The position numbers and the translations under genes are program-made. Source: Chitinophaga sp. H8 (lineage in GTDB: Bacteria; Bacteroidota; Bacteroidia; Chitinophagales; Chitinophagaceae). Taken from it: a stretch of DNA of 64,000 nucleotides. The stretch lies in NCBI RefSeq assembly GCF_040567655.1, contig NZ_JBEXAC010000002.1:3002906-3066905 (forward strand), given 5' to 3'. The notes beneath the pieces were generated by a model. The model saw only the letters and a program-made list of their open reading frames with translations. It searched no databases and had not been told where the DNA came from. Of the stretch, positions 1-10,135 are shown piece after piece (positions within the stretch are counted from its first letter, which is position 1; every line of letters begins with the position of its first letter).

Positions 1-1631
1 TGGGTAGTAGTTTGATTGCTGTATATGAAACGACCATCTTTGGAAGATAAAACAGGATGTGTACCTGCATAAATGTCTGATTCATACACATCATTGGTAC
101 GATCGATACTTCCTCTTGCCTGTAAATAAATCGTTTTGGTCAGATCGTATTTAGCGCTCACATTGATCATGGTTCTGTAGCGGTCAGCCACACTGCCGTT
201 CCGATTGGGGATCCAGTAAGGATTTTGCTGAACATCTTCATCAAAAGGCCAGTTTTGTTTCATTAACTGCCTTTCAGGATCCATGATCTCATAATTGTTC
301 TTATAAGGAGAGATGTCCAACCCTCTTGGAAACAGATACAACCCGGTGAGTGGATTAAAATAAAGGCCTGATACAGGGCCATTATTTACCTTTTGAACAA
401 TGTAGTTCACATTACCATCCACAGTCAGTTTATCATTCAGGAAATGCCCTGTTTCGCGGAAATTAAGATTATGACGGGTTAGCTTATTACCTGGCACTAT
501 ACCATTGGAAAGCGTGTTGGCATAGGAGAAGTAAGTTTGCATGATATTGGACCCGGCAGAAAAATTGATGGCATTGGTAAGCGTAGTTCCGGTACGGAAA
601 AAATCAGATAAGTTATCCTGGGCATTATTAATTTTTGCTCCCCAGCTTTGAGTAGCCTTGGGATCTGTTTGTCCATAGCTGTTTTGAAACTTTGGCTTAT
701 AGGCTGCCTGATCAATAGTTAAGTTAGAGGAGAAATTTACTCTTGTTTGTCCGGCACCACCTTTTTTAGTGGTGATGAGGATTACCCCATTTGCTGCCTG
801 GCTGCCATATAATGCAGCAGAAGAAGCACCCTTTAGTACGCTGATGCTTTCTATATCATCCGGGTTAAGGTTACTGATCCCATCTCCACCATCACGGCCA
901 GGGGAATAATTGATTGTACCATTACCACCCCAGGTACTGTTAGGTTGCTGGGTAGAGAAGTTGGTCATTGGTACCCCATCAATTACATAAAGGGGTTGGT
1001 TGCTGCCATTTGCAGATTTATTACCACGCAGCAATACCTTAACAGATCCGCCAACACCGGAGCTACTGCGGGCAATGGTTACCCCTACTGTTTTACCGGA
1101 TAAGGCATTCATTAAGTTGGCATCCTTAGCTTTGGTCAGTTCTACCCCGGATAACTGCTGGGTAGCATAGGTAGTTGATTTCTCAGATCTCTTAACACCG
1201 AGGGCGGTTACTACCAGTTCACTGAGCCCTCTTACGCTTTCATCCAGTGCTATGTTAAACTCGCTGCCGGCATTTACAGTCAGCTCTTTTCCGGTCATGC
1301 CAATAGAGCTGAATACGAGGATATCCCCGGCGTTTGCATGTAGTTTATAGTGTCCGTTTGCATCTGTTTTAGTGCCTTTGGAAGTACCTTTTACCTGTAC
1401 CGTAACACCTGGAAGGGGAGTCCCTTTGTTATCGCGTACAGTACCGGTTACCTCTTTTTCCTGTTGGATACTTAATAAAGAAGAGGTGTGCAGTGCATTT
1501 AAAGCGGCATAACCGGAATGCAGGTACTTGCCAGCTCCGGATGCTGTAATGTAAGCACTGGATGCCAATACTGAAGTTAGCGTAAGGCCGGTAGCAACGC
1601 ACACTTTCATTAGGCGTAAGTTTGTTTTCAT
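1..1631 (-). CDS. SusC/RagA-type TonB-dependent outer-membrane protein (3' part outside window)
   Basis: About 543 codons are present; the C-terminal barrel lies beyond base 1. The start is the ATG at 1631, followed by a signal-peptide-like stretch, a roughly 30-residue linker, a CarboxypepD-regulatory-like domain (VTGTVRDNKGTPLPGVTV), and a TonB plug with the SusC hallmarks LYVIDGVPM, GGDGISNLNPDDIESISVLKGASSAALYGSQAANGV-like order and ITTKKG. Family members import oligomeric nutrients through the outer membrane with a SusD partner and TonB energy. Unlike the paralogue at 3662-7147 it has no STN domain between the signal peptide and the regulatory-like domain, so it should not signal to the FecR/sigma pair upstream. 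No SusD partner is visible; it may lie beyond the left edge. The substrate is unknown. Confidence 0.93.
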   Translation of the reverse strand, partial: MKTNLRLMKVCVATGLTLTSVLASSAYITASGAGKYLHSGYAALNALHTSSLLSIQQEKEVTGTVRDNKGTPLPGVTVQVKGTSKGTKTDANGHYKLHANAGDILVFSSIGMTGKELTVNAGSEFNIALDESVRGLSELVVTALGVKRSEKSTTYATQQLSGVELTKAKDANLMNALSGKTVGVTIARSSSGVGGSVKVLLRGNKSANGSNQPLYVIDGVPMTNFSTQQPNSTWGGNGTINYSPGRDGGDGISNLNPDDIESISVLKGASSAALYGSQAANGVILITTKKGGAGQTRVNFSSNLTIDQAAYKPKFQNSYGQTDPKATQSWGAKINNAQDNLSDFFRTGTTLTNAINFSAGSNIMQTYFSYANTLSNGIVPGNKLTRHNLNFRETGHFLNDKLTVDGNVNYIVQKVNNGPVSGLYFNPLTGLYLFPRGLDISPYKNNYEIMDPERQLMKQNWPFDEDVQQNPYWIPNRNGSVADRYRTMINVSAKYDLTKTIYLQARGSIDRTNDVYESDIYAGTHPVLSSKDGRFIYSNQTTT

Positions 1632-2044
1632 ATGTGCCTTTTTTGGTTTGATAAATAGATTTTAACCTTAACTGATCACTTAAATGCTGATTGATAGTTT
1701 GTAGTTGTATATAGCAGTAGTATTTTTTTAAGGACCGTGAATGACAATAGGAATCCCTTGTGCCGTACAACGGCACCGAAAGTCACAAACTTTTAAAAAA
1801 TGTGTTAATTGAAGTATCTACAGGTGTAGCTGCATAGCTGACAACATTTCGTTTATTTATTTACGTTATCTGTTTTCACCTTTTGGATAGCATCCGCACA
1901 CCCGCTATTGATGCGGGATTAGCATTGCTTTTTTTTGTGTATAGTAAGGAGTCGCGTGAAGAGAACAGAAGTACTATCCTGAATTAAATTATTTTTAATT
2001 TTTTATGCTGTTAATACAAAGGGTATTTAATACACTATATAAAA
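1632..2044 (-). other. Non-coding gap upstream of the partial susC, with one perfect hairpin
   Basis: No plausible gene is seen in this 413-nt gap. It holds a perfect 6-bp inverted repeat at 1760-1765/1771-1776 (GTGCCG, loop TACAA, CGGCAC), about 130 nt upstream of the susC start and probably in its 5' leader. No clean TAnnTTTG element was found on the minus strand; the nearest is TACCCTTTG (2017-2025), one base too long. The gap suggests that the partial susC is transcribed apart from the susC-susD genes upstream. Confidence 0.4.
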
Positions 2045-3643
2045 TTACAGATCCCACCATAGTTTTGTGCCACCATTGTCAAGGCCTTTCAGTGTTTTTA
2101 ATGCTTTTTCAACACCTATTGGGTTAGTAGTGTATTCAATATAAGGAAGGTTGATGCGGCGAATGAAAGCTTCCGTAGAAATGGTATTACCGCTGTTATT
2201 AATTACCACGGGAAATAATTTGGGATACCCTGTACGCCGGAATTCCGTCCAGGCCTCCTGGCCTTCCGGGTACATGGCGATCCATTTTTGTGTAATAATA
2301 CGTTCCAGCTTTTGTTGTATAGATGCGTTGTTGTCCCATTTAATAGTGATAGTACTTAAATGAATGTTGCCGGCGGGGACGTCATTAGCCGGATTTTTTG
2401 GATCTTTATAAGGCCTGGGTTTGCTGGTATTGTCATTTACATAGGCATTGAAATAGCTGGACAGACCATATTGCGTAAAAGAAGTTGCAATTCCTTTCTC
2501 ATAATTGTTTTTCGCATCACCGCTACCAGCCCATCCGTAAAGTGCAGCCTCTGCTTTAAGAAACCAGGCTTCCGCGGCGGTCATAAAAAGGATCTTGTTC
2601 TCGAATTTTACCAATTTTGAAAAACCGGTGTAGAGGTCTTTAGCAGGAATGTTAATCCCATTTCTGATACCATTGTAGCTATTGGTGGCAGCGTTGCTGG
2701 GTACAAAATAATGCGGGAGGCGGGGATCGTTGTATCCGGTGAGTATTGACTCCATCGGCGCCCCCATCCTGATATCACTCCAGGTATAGCACATAATATT
2801 AAGGGGATGTGTAACCGGCTCAATGTTGACATTAAAGTTTTCGTCAGCACTGGTTAATAACCCATAAGGATGTTGCAGTGCTGCTTCACCTTCTGCTTTG
2901 GCCTTTGGGAGATCAACACCGGATATCCGTATAGCCAGGCGCAAACGGAGTGTGTTGGCAAACCGGATCCATTTGCGGTAGTCCCCTTTGTATACCATGT
3001 CGAATACAGCGAACCGCTGTTTAGCACCACTTTCTACATAAGCGGTCAATGCTTTTATTGCCTCATCAAGATCTTTGAAAAAAGCGTAGTATGCCGCTTG
3101 TTGCGAGTCAAAATCAATACTATGATCAGGGTTAATGATCCCATATTTTGTGTAAATAATAGGGCCATAAATGTCACTTACCCGGTGCATAGCTTCTACT
3201 TTGATTATTTGTGCCCATGCATAAAAGTCGGGGTACTTCCCTTTTGCTTTATTTTGTGCGAAATCACAGTTGGTCATTATATTTCCATAGTTTACCAACC
3301 ATGGTTTTACATTCCACGGCATTAGCAGGCCATAGTTTGTATTATTGATATTCCCTTCAAAGGGAGTAGGGGTCATCATATATCCGGAATAAACGTCGGC
3401 ATTAAGATTTTGCTGTAGTTGTGCTGTTGGAGGATCATTCGCCAGCAGAATACTAAGCATGGCCTGTGCCAGTGGTTCACCCAGCAATTCATAATCTGCT
3501 TTTAATTCCTCCTCTGTAAAGTCGTACGGGTTTTTATTAATATTTTCAAATTGTTTGGTACAGCCGGTATATAATATAACTATCCCTGCTAACAAAGCGG
3601 AGGGTTTGATAATTATGTTATAAAGCGCTTTAGGCATAACCAT
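2045..3643 (-). CDS. SusD/RagB-family nutrient-binding outer-membrane lipoprotein
   Basis: This 532-residue protein has a lipoprotein signal (hydrophobic run followed by LYTGC, the Cys being the lipidation site). SusD-type features follow: NINKNPYDFTEEEL near the mature N-terminus, a helical TPR-like core (YAWAQIIKVEAMHRVSDIYGP) and a C-terminal WIAMYPEGQEAWTEFRRTGYPKL block. This pattern fits the SusD-like_2 subgroup. It would sit on the cell surface as a lid over the SusC encoded 18 nt upstream. It is the last gene of the sigma-FecR-SusC-SusD set. Two in-frame ATGs (3643 and 3637) are equally usable. The substrate cannot be read from the sequence. Confidence 0.93.
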   Translation of the reverse strand: MVMPKALYNIIIKPSALLAGIVILYTGCTKQFENINKNPYDFTEEELKADYELLGEPLAQAMLSILLANDPPTAQLQQNLNADVYSGYMMTPTPFEGNINNTNYGLLMPWNVKPWLVNYGNIMTNCDFAQNKAKGKYPDFYAWAQIIKVEAMHRVSDIYGPIIYTKYGIINPDHSIDFDSQQAAYYAFFKDLDEAIKALTAYVESGAKQRFAVFDMVYKGDYRKWIRFANTLRLRLAIRISGVDLPKAKAEGEAALQHPYGLLTSADENFNVNIEPVTHPLNIMCYTWSDIRMGAPMESILTGYNDPRLPHYFVPSNAATNSYNGIRNGINIPAKDLYTGFSKLVKFENKILFMTAAEAWFLKAEAALYGWAGSGDAKNNYEKGIATSFTQYGLSSYFNAYVNDNTSKPRPYKDPKNPANDVPAGNIHLSTITIKWDNNASIQQKLERIITQKWIAMYPEGQEAWTEFRRTGYPKLFPVVINNSGNTISTEAFIRRINLPYIEYTTNPIGVEKALKTLKGLDNGGTKLWWDL

Positions 3644-3661
3644 AACCGTTTAATATTTTAC

Positions 3662-6600
3662 TTAGAAACTCACTTTAATACTGGCGCCTATACTACGGGT
3701 AGCTGGCAATCCAAATACGTCTACTCCCTGCAATGCATTGCTTGTAGACATACTCACTTCGGGATCAAATGGGGCGCTTCTTTTCAGGAAGCAAAGATTT
3801 TTTCCGATGATACTGGCCTTTATATGGCTGACCAGTTTATTCCGCAATGGAATATTGTAGCCCAGGCTTAACTCCCGTAATCTTATGTTGGTGGCATCAT
3901 ACATATACATTTCACCAATGCCTGCCCGCCCACCAATAGTGGTATAATATTTCTGGGCATCCATCTTACCTGAAAAAGCCTGTCCATTTTCCTGTACGGC
4001 ATTGATAGGCACCCCTCCATTATCTCTCGCTGCAGCACTTTCTTCACTTACGCCATATCCGTCTAAAATCGCTTGTGTAACACTCATCACCTGGCCACCA
4101 AATCTGCCATCTATTAAAAAATTAAGAGAAATCTTTTTATAGCTAATTGTGTTATTCCACCCTAAAGCAAAATCAGGGTTGGGGTTGCCTACCTTTTTGT
4201 AGATGTTTTTGGTAGTCAGCTTATCATTGCTGTCAATAATATACTGCCCCTTTTCGTTAGTCACCAGTTCTTTATTGGTGTAGATATCTCCCCAGGAGCC
4301 ACCTTCTTTAATAAAGGAGCCGTAGAGGTTCACTCCATAATCTGTCAGCACAAAGCTGTTGTCTGGCCCTGCTCCGGGGATATTGTTATTACTCAGGTTT
4401 ACTATGGTGTTTTTGTTGTGTGAAAAATTAAGGCCTGAGGTCCAGGTAGTATGTTTGGTGCTAACAGGCATGGTGGTCAACATGCATTCCCAGCCCTGGT
4501 TCTGAATATAACCAAGATTGATATAGTAGGTGAGATAGCGTGATCCCGGAGGCGCAGGCACTTCCATATATTGTTTGTAATTATTGTTTTTGTAGTAGGT
4601 AATATCCAGGAGTACTCTTCCATTGAGGAAGTGGAGTTCGGCTCCTGTTTCAAAGGACTGGTTTTTTTCCGGCTCCAGGTAAACGCCAGGGTAAGGAGCG
4701 CCTTTGTTGAAAGCTACCCTTGTAACACCGGCAATTGTCTGAAGCGTAAAACGGGCAGGGCGGGAAACATAAGGCGCGATATCATTGCCTACCTTAGCAA
4801 AAGAGGTACGCAATTTTGCAAATTGTATAAAGGAAGGCAATTTAATCATATCGCTTACCACAGCAGCAATACCGGCAGAATAATAAAAATAGCCGGAGCG
4901 CATGGTAGGTGTAAAAGCAAAGGTGCTTGACCAGTCATTTCTACCCGTAATATCCAGAAACAGGTAATCCTTCAATCCAATTTGTACGCTTGCAAAAAGT
5001 GCCTGCAATTGTTTGTTTTCTATGTTATGTTGCGCATCCATGGAAGTGCCCAGAATGTTAGATACAGAAAACTTATTGGCGTAGCTTAGCCCCGGGTTTG
5101 CATAGGGGTTGGCACCATTAAATGCACGGTCGTGGGCCTTCACATCTGTAATACTGCACCCAAGCGTGGTAGCCATATGCAGTTGCCTGGAAAGTTTCCA
5201 GTTGGTATTGGCAAATACATCTGCATAGAATTGTGTATTGAATTCTTTTTCCAGTATATATCTGCCGTTGGAAGGAGAGAGTGTGGCCTGTGTACCTGCA
5301 TAAGCCATCAGTTCATATTGGTCCAGTGATTTGTCGAAGCTCCCCCTGGCCTGCAGGGATAACCAGTTAAACAACTGGTATTTTAAGGTCAGCGATGCTA
5401 ACCCCCGGTATCTTTTATCTTTCCGGAGATTGCGGTGCAGTGCCCAATACGGGTTTTGCTGGTCATCCTGTCCTACCCAGTCTTTGTCATTTCTGATATT
5501 CCACCAGTTTTGAAGGTTGAGTTCACGGCTTTTATCTGCGTATTCGAATTCGTTTTTATAGCTATCAAAATCTTGGCCCCTTGGGAAGGTGTATAAACCG
5601 GATAAAGGACTGTAATATAAGCCGGAAGACAACCGGTTATTACTTTCCTGTGCCAGAAAGAGAATGTTGGCATCTACGTTCAGTTTATCATTTAGTAGTT
5701 GCAGGGTCTCTCTGAAATTAAAAGTATGCCGGCTGAATTTATTGGTGGGTAAAATCCCGGTGTTAGTAGTATTGGAATAGGAAAAATAGCTTTGTGCTGC
5801 CTCCGTTCCTCCGCTTAATGAGATGGCATTAATCAGGGTAGTACCTGTGCTAAAGAAACCTTTTACGTGATCTGGTACATTAACAGGATCGCCCCAGCTA
5901 TGAAGGGAGCCGGGTTGGGGTTTCCCCTGACCATCAATAAAGGGTTTTACTGTCTGGCCATAGCGATATTGTAATTTAGGTATCAACATAGGTGTTTCCA
6001 GGGTAAGACTGGAGGAAAAATCAATACGCCCCCTGCCGGGTTTCCCTTTTTTAGTAGTAATGACAATAACGCCATTAGCTGCCTGGCTACCATACAATGC
6101 AGCTGCAGAAGCCCCTTTCAGAATACTGATACTTTCTATGTCGTCCGGATTAATATTAGAGATACCATCTCCGCCATCCCTGCCTCCGGTACCTATAATC
6201 AACCCGGATTGTCCCCATATATCGGTAGGTTGTGAAGGCGTAAAATTAGCCAGGGGCACTCCGTTTATGATATATAGCGGTTGGTTTTCGCGGGTAGATT
6301 TATTACCTCTTAAAGTAACCCTTGCGGAACCACCAACACCTGAAGCGCTACGGGTAATGGTAACCCCTGCAGTTTTACCAGCCAGACTATTAATGACATT
6401 AACATCTTTTACACCGGTCAGGTCATCATTGTCGGATTGTTGGGTAGCATAGGTAAGCTCGCGCGATTTTTTTTGTATGCCTAATGCTGTTACTACAAAT
6501 TCGTTGAGTGCGTTCACATTTTCTGAAAGGGTAACGTCTATCTGACTTTGATTTCCAACAGTTATTTCTCTGGTAAAAAAGCCCACATATCTGAACACCA

Positions 6601-7147
6601 GTATATCTACGGGACTGGCATTAATGGTATAGGTAGCATCACTGTTGGTTTGGGTGCCTTTATTGTTGTGTTTTATCCATACCGTAACACCAGGCAACGG
6701 TACGCCATTGTTATCGCGTACCGTACCCTTTACTTCCCTGGTAAGAGAAGCACTGTTGATTAAAGAGACTTTGGATGTTTCACCCTCCGTACTACCACCT
6801 GTACCTACAATAATCTTATTGTTTTTACGGGTGAATTTTAATCCGGTTTGTTCGGCTAACAGGTTAAGTACTTCATCAATGGGTGTTTTGTTGCAGCTGA
6901 GCGTTACTTTTTTCTTCAGGTTCAGATCTGTTTTGTCGTAGTGGAAATTCAGGCCGGTTTTTGCTGAGATATCCGTCATCACGTCCTCAATAAGCTTATT
7001 TTTTACTTTTATGGTTACGAGGATATCTTTAGGGTCAGATAGCTGAATATTGGCACCGGCTTTAATATCTATACTTCCTCCGAACAAAAACAGTAGCATA
7101 AGCCCCATCGGAAAACAAACGTTCAGGAGCCGTATGTTTGCCCTCAT
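3662..7147 (-). CDS. SusC/RagA-type TonB-dependent transporter with N-terminal STN signalling domain
   Basis: This 1161-residue protein has, in order: a signal peptide (about 1-30), an STN (secretin/TonB N-terminal) domain (about 44-115, VKNKLIEDVMTDISAKTGLN), a CarboxypepD-regulatory-like domain (about 137-215, GTVRDNNGVPLPGVTVWIK), a plug with LYIINGVPL and NPDDIESISILKGASAAALYGSQAANGV-type motifs, and a beta-barrel ending in a terminal Phe (ASIKVSF). The STN domain is the part that contacts FecR-type anti-sigma factors in the periplasm, which matches the FecR gene 6 nt upstream. The transporter is therefore expected both to import a nutrient and to report its presence to the ECF sigma factor. 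susD follows 18 nt downstream. Confidence 0.95.
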   Translation of the reverse strand: MRANIRLLNVCFPMGLMLLFLFGGSIDIKAGANIQLSDPKDILVTIKVKNKLIEDVMTDISAKTGLNFHYDKTDLNLKKKVTLSCNKTPIDEVLNLLAEQTGLKFTRKNNKIIVGTGGSTEGETSKVSLINSASLTREVKGTVRDNNGVPLPGVTVWIKHNNKGTQTNSDATYTINASPVDILVFRYVGFFTREITVGNQSQIDVTLSENVNALNEFVVTALGIQKKSRELTYATQQSDNDDLTGVKDVNVINSLAGKTAGVTITRSASGVGGSARVTLRGNKSTRENQPLYIINGVPLANFTPSQPTDIWGQSGLIIGTGGRDGGDGISNINPDDIESISILKGASAAALYGSQAANGVIVITTKKGKPGRGRIDFSSSLTLETPMLIPKLQYRYGQTVKPFIDGQGKPQPGSLHSWGDPVNVPDHVKGFFSTGTTLINAISLSGGTEAAQSYFSYSNTTNTGILPTNKFSRHTFNFRETLQLLNDKLNVDANILFLAQESNNRLSSGLYYSPLSGLYTFPRGQDFDSYKNEFEYADKSRELNLQNWWNIRNDKDWVGQDDQQNPYWALHRNLRKDKRYRGLASLTLKYQLFNWLSLQARGSFDKSLDQYELMAYAGTQATLSPSNGRYILEKEFNTQFYADVFANTNWKLSRQLHMATTLGCSITDVKAHDRAFNGANPYANPGLSYANKFSVSNILGTSMDAQHNIENKQLQALFASVQIGLKDYLFLDITGRNDWSSTFAFTPTMRSGYFYYSAGIAAVVSDMIKLPSFIQFAKLRTSFAKVGNDIAPYVSRPARFTLQTIAGVTRVAFNKGAPYPGVYLEPEKNQSFETGAELHFLNGRVLLDITYYKNNNYKQYMEVPAPPGSRYLTYYINLGYIQNQGWECMLTTMPVSTKHTTWTSGLNFSHNKNTIVNLSNNNIPGAGPDNSFVLTDYGVNLYGSFIKEGGSWGDIYTNKELVTNEKGQYIIDSNDKLTTKNIYKKVGNPNPDFALGWNNTISYKKISLNFLIDGRFGGQVMSVTQAILDGYGVSEESAAARDNGGVPINAVQENGQAFSGKMDAQKYYTTIGGRAGIGEMYMYDATNIRLRELSLGYNIPLRNKLVSHIKASIIGKNLCFLKRSAPFDPEVSMSTSNALQGVDVFGLPATRSIGASIKVSF

Positions 7148-7153
7148 ATGAGC

Positions 7154-8179
7154 TTAGTTTTTGTTTTCCAGATAAATTGTATCGTTTTTAATTGTGTAAG
7201 AAAGGGATTTACTTATGCAAATGGTTTCGATAACATCCTGCAGGCTTTCATCTTTAAAAAAGCCATTGTATTTCCATTCTGTTTTATCGCTTTGGTTGAC
7301 AATTGTTACACCGTACCGGTTTTCAATCTCGGTGATTACTTCATTATAGGACGCATCTTTAAAAACAAGTAATCCCTGTTTCCATCCTATGATATCTTCC
7401 TGTTTGCTAAAGGTTGTCTTTACCAGATGGGAAGATATGCGGTCATAGCTTACCTGTTCACTTGGGAGCAGTATTAGAGGCTTAGCTGTTTTATCCTGGT
7501 GTTGATCTTTATCAATCTTAACCTTTCCGGTTAGGAGGGCCACTGTAATTTTGTTTTCGTGTGCGTAAGCACGGATGTTAAAAGAGGTGCCCAATGCAGT
7601 CGTCGCAATTTCTGCCGTATGTACTGTAAACTGGCGCTGTGGATCTTTGGCAACCGTAAAAAAAGCTTCCCCTTCGTCGAGGTAAATATCCCTTTGTTGA
7701 GGTGAAAAGGTAACCGGATAACGTAATTTACTGGAGGCATTCAGCATGATGGTACTGCCATCTGCTAAAGCGATTCTTTCAGTACCTCCCCTGGCAGTAG
7801 TAATCTCCATATAACCATTCCGGATAACGCGATTGCTTTTGCCGGGCTGGGAGGGCGTTACAGTTTGTCTTGCAACAGGTGATGGGGGAGTAGCGCCATT
7901 GTAAAATTTAAACAGAAAAAGAACAGCGGCTACTACAATGGCAGCGGCAATTGCTGCATAGTACCAGGGCCTTAAACTACGTATGGGCTTAGGATGGATG
8001 TGTTCCTGGAGGTTTTGTCTTACCTCTTCCAGTTCTAACTCCAGGAAGTCTTCATCAACTAAAGTGGATTGGTGCCGGTTAATGCTGTCAAACCACGCCT
8101 CTACGGTGTTCGCCTCTTCTGCTGTACACTGTCCTTGCTTGTAGCGCTCCAATATATTTTTTATCTGTTCAATATCCAC
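7154..8179 (-). CDS. FecR-family anti-sigma factor (transmembrane)
   Basis: The 341-residue protein has a cytosolic N-terminal helix bundle (residues 1-70), one membrane segment (about 72-93, WYYAAIAAAIVVAAVLFLF), a periplasmic FecR domain (about 125-220, LADGSTIMLNASSKLRYPVTF) and a C-terminal DUF4974-like domain (about 265-340, NEVITEIENRYGV). Members of this family hold an ECF sigma factor at the membrane until a loaded SusC/STN transporter contacts the periplasmic part. It lies between the sigma gene (86-nt gap) and the STN-bearing susC (6-nt gap), the usual order for such a relay. Confidence 0.93.
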   Translation of the reverse strand: MDIEQIKNILERYKQGQCTAEEANTVEAWFDSINRHQSTLVDEDFLELELEEVRQNLQEHIHPKPIRSLRPWYYAAIAAAIVVAAVLFLFKFYNGATPPSPVARQTVTPSQPGKSNRVIRNGYMEITTARGGTERIALADGSTIMLNASSKLRYPVTFSPQQRDIYLDEGEAFFTVAKDPQRQFTVHTAEIATTALGTSFNIRAYAHENKITVALLTGKVKIDKDQHQDKTAKPLILLPSEQVSYDRISSHLVKTTFSKQEDIIGWKQGLLVFKDASYNEVITEIENRYGVTIVNQSDKTEWKYNGFFKDESLQDVIETICISKSLSYTIKNDTIYLENKN

Positions 8180-8265
8180 CTATGCTCATTTTTAGGTAAT
8201 CCAGTTATAAGTCGTGTGAGGCATTCATTAGTACTATCCGGAAGGGAAAATAAGTTGTATCCGCC

Positions 8266-8856
8266 TTAAAATTTGTCTAAAAGGTAGCTGGAGAAGATAA
8301 TAAGTATCACATCAGACTTGGCATAGTTAGCCCTCAGGATCTTTAGGGCTTTTGTAATCTGATTTTTAACCGTTTGCTGGGAAAGCCCCAACCGGCTTGC
8401 AATCTGCTCAACTGTCAGGTTTTCAAACCGACTCAGCATAAATACTTCTTTCATCCGTTCCGGTAAGTGATTAATGGCTTCAAACAGTTCCTGGGTTTTG
8501 GTTTTATAATCGATAGATTCCGTAATAGTATGTGGTTGAGCATCAAAATGTTCTATCAGTTGCTGCAGGTACTTACGGTAAGTAGCATTTTTACGGTAGA
8601 TATCTACAATTTTATGACGGGCAGCCTGATAGAGATAAGGTTTGAGGGATTCCTGGATGGAAAGCGTATGTCTTTTCTCCCATAGGGATATAAACAGCTC
8701 CTGCAACACATCTTTGCTTATTTCGCCCGTATCGAGCTTGCTGAAAATATACAGGTACAGCATTTTACTGTAGCGGTTGTATATTGTGTTGAAAGCCGTT
8801 ATGTTATCGTCTTTTAGGAGCGATAATAATTGCTGATCTGTATAACCACTGTACAT
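8266..8856 (-). CDS. ECF RNA polymerase sigma factor, Bacteroidota family 1 (partner of FecR)
   Basis: 196 residues with sigma region 2 at about 20-90 (YSKMLYLYIFSKLDTGEISKDVLQELF) and sigma region 4 with a helix-turn-helix at about 125-175 (LTVEQIASRLGLSQQTVKNQI). There is no region 3, as usual for ECF factors. The C-terminus ends in an extra hydrophobic tail (SDVILIIFSSYLLDKF) that is common in the SusC/FecR-linked group. It is the first gene of the minus-strand set and should activate the susC-susD genes below it. No strict TAnnTTTG promoter was found upstream. Confidence 0.93.
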   Translation of the reverse strand: MYSGYTDQQLLSLLKDDNITAFNTIYNRYSKMLYLYIFSKLDTGEISKDVLQELFISLWEKRHTLSIQESLKPYLYQAARHKIVDIYRKNATYRKYLQQLIEHFDAQPHTITESIDYKTKTQELFEAINHLPERMKEVFMLSRFENLTVEQIASRLGLSQQTVKNQITKALKILRANYAKSDVILIIFSSYLLDKF

Positions 8857-9071
8857 TTAATGACAGGAGTAAGTGAGTGTTTTGATTGATAAATGTTGAA
8901 ATGAAAGTAAGGATATTGTTTGAATTGGGATAATAAAATTTTTATCCGGAATTAGCTGGAGGGAGCTTCCCCGTTAAAGAAGTTAACTAATGTTATTGTG
9001 TAGCAAGTAGTTAGTAATTTAATTTAGCTGCCAGCTGCGGATAGCTAACAGCTAAAAGTAAGTTTGGGTGC

Positions 9072-9947
9072 CTAGGCTTCCTTTAAGCGAAGCTCATTCT
9101 TATATTCTTTAGGTGTTTTGCCTACTATTTCTTTAAAAAAGCGATTAAAGTTCGATAGGTTTTTAAATCCGCAGGAGTAAGCAATTTCTGCAATAGACCA
9201 GTCTTCTTCAGTGAGTCGTTTGCAGGCATGGCCAATGCGTACTTCGTTTAAGAATTGAACAAAGGATTTTTTAGTACGGTTTTTAAAGAACCTGCAGAAG
9301 GATTGCGGAGATAGGTTCGTAATGCTGGCTACATCCTGCAATGAAATTTCTTTAGAGAAGTTGTTCATTACATATTTGAACACTTCATCAATTTTATGAT
9401 TATCCTTTACATTATATGCGTGGGAGTAGCCTGTGCTGGCAAGATAGTAGCAGTCTTTCGTTTCAGATAATGTTTTTAAGATGTTCAGCAGAGAAATAAT
9501 TCTTTCCAGACCTTCTTTACGGGGCAGGGACAAAATCTCATGTTTGAGACTTTCCTGTGTGTCACCAATAATTTTCATACCTCTTTGTGCACGGTGGAAG
9601 AGCTCAGAAAGGGCTTTGGTTTCCGGTAATCCATAAAATTTTTCCCCAAAAATGTCTTTAGGGAAATAGATAACTACGGACTTTGCTTTGAGTTCTTCAT
9701 TCCCGGCGTAATAGGCTTCATCATTATACCATACATGTGGAATATGGGGACCGAGGAATACCATATCTCCTACATCAAAGCTTTCAATGCTGTCGCCAAC
9801 AATTCTTTTTCCATGACTTTCGGTTACATACACCAGCTCACATTCAGGATGAAAATGAAACGGTGTATTGAAATAGGGATCACTTCTTTCAATAATGGTG
9901 ATCTGATTATCGGCAAAAGCCCCAACTTTAATAAGAATGGGTTTCAT
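9072..9947 (-). CDS. AraC-family transcriptional regulator with cupin-type sensor domain
   Basis: 291 residues. The N-terminal half is a cupin-like ligand domain (HFHPECELVYV near residue 27, then FDVGDMVFLGPHIPHVWYN). The C-terminal 100 residues form the AraC double helix-turn-helix (ISLQDVASITNLSPQSFCRFFKNRTKKSF, then WSIAEIAYSCGFKNLSNFNRFFKEIVGKTPKEY). This type usually senses a sugar or its derivative and activates nearby catabolic genes. It is divergent from the LacI gene at 10159 and faces the sigma gene at 8856 across a 215-nt gap with no gene; which of these it controls is not evident. Confidence 0.92.
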   Translation of the reverse strand: MKPILIKVGAFADNQITIIERSDPYFNTPFHFHPECELVYVTESHGKRIVGDSIESFDVGDMVFLGPHIPHVWYNDEAYYAGNEELKAKSVVIYFPKDIFGEKFYGLPETKALSELFHRAQRGMKIIGDTQESLKHEILSLPRKEGLERIISLLNILKTLSETKDCYYLASTGYSHAYNVKDNHKIDEVFKYVMNNFSKEISLQDVASITNLSPQSFCRFFKNRTKKSFVQFLNEVRIGHACKRLTEEDWSIAEIAYSCGFKNLSNFNRFFKEIVGKTPKEYKNELRLKEA

Positions 9948-10135
9948 TAAGTATTAATTTAAATGCTTATATTATGCTGCCCTCTAGCACTATGCTTTCC
10001 TATGATTGATGCCAAATTATTAAATTTTGGTTAAAAAAACATCATTCCTGATAATTTGATAGGAATAAGATCCGGAAAAAGTACAATCGGACAATTTATG
10101 CACTATTTAAAAGGGATTTAGTATATTACGCTCAG

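Noticed and set aside
1429..1776. A 115-codon minus-strand frame over the susC start
   Set aside because: It is out of frame with the clear SusC N-terminus and has no recognisable feature.
1894..1930. Hairpin CCCGC/GCGGG followed by a T-run as a plus-strand terminator
   Set aside because: The T-run is 11 nt from the stem and no plus-strand gene leads into it; on the minus strand there is no T-run.
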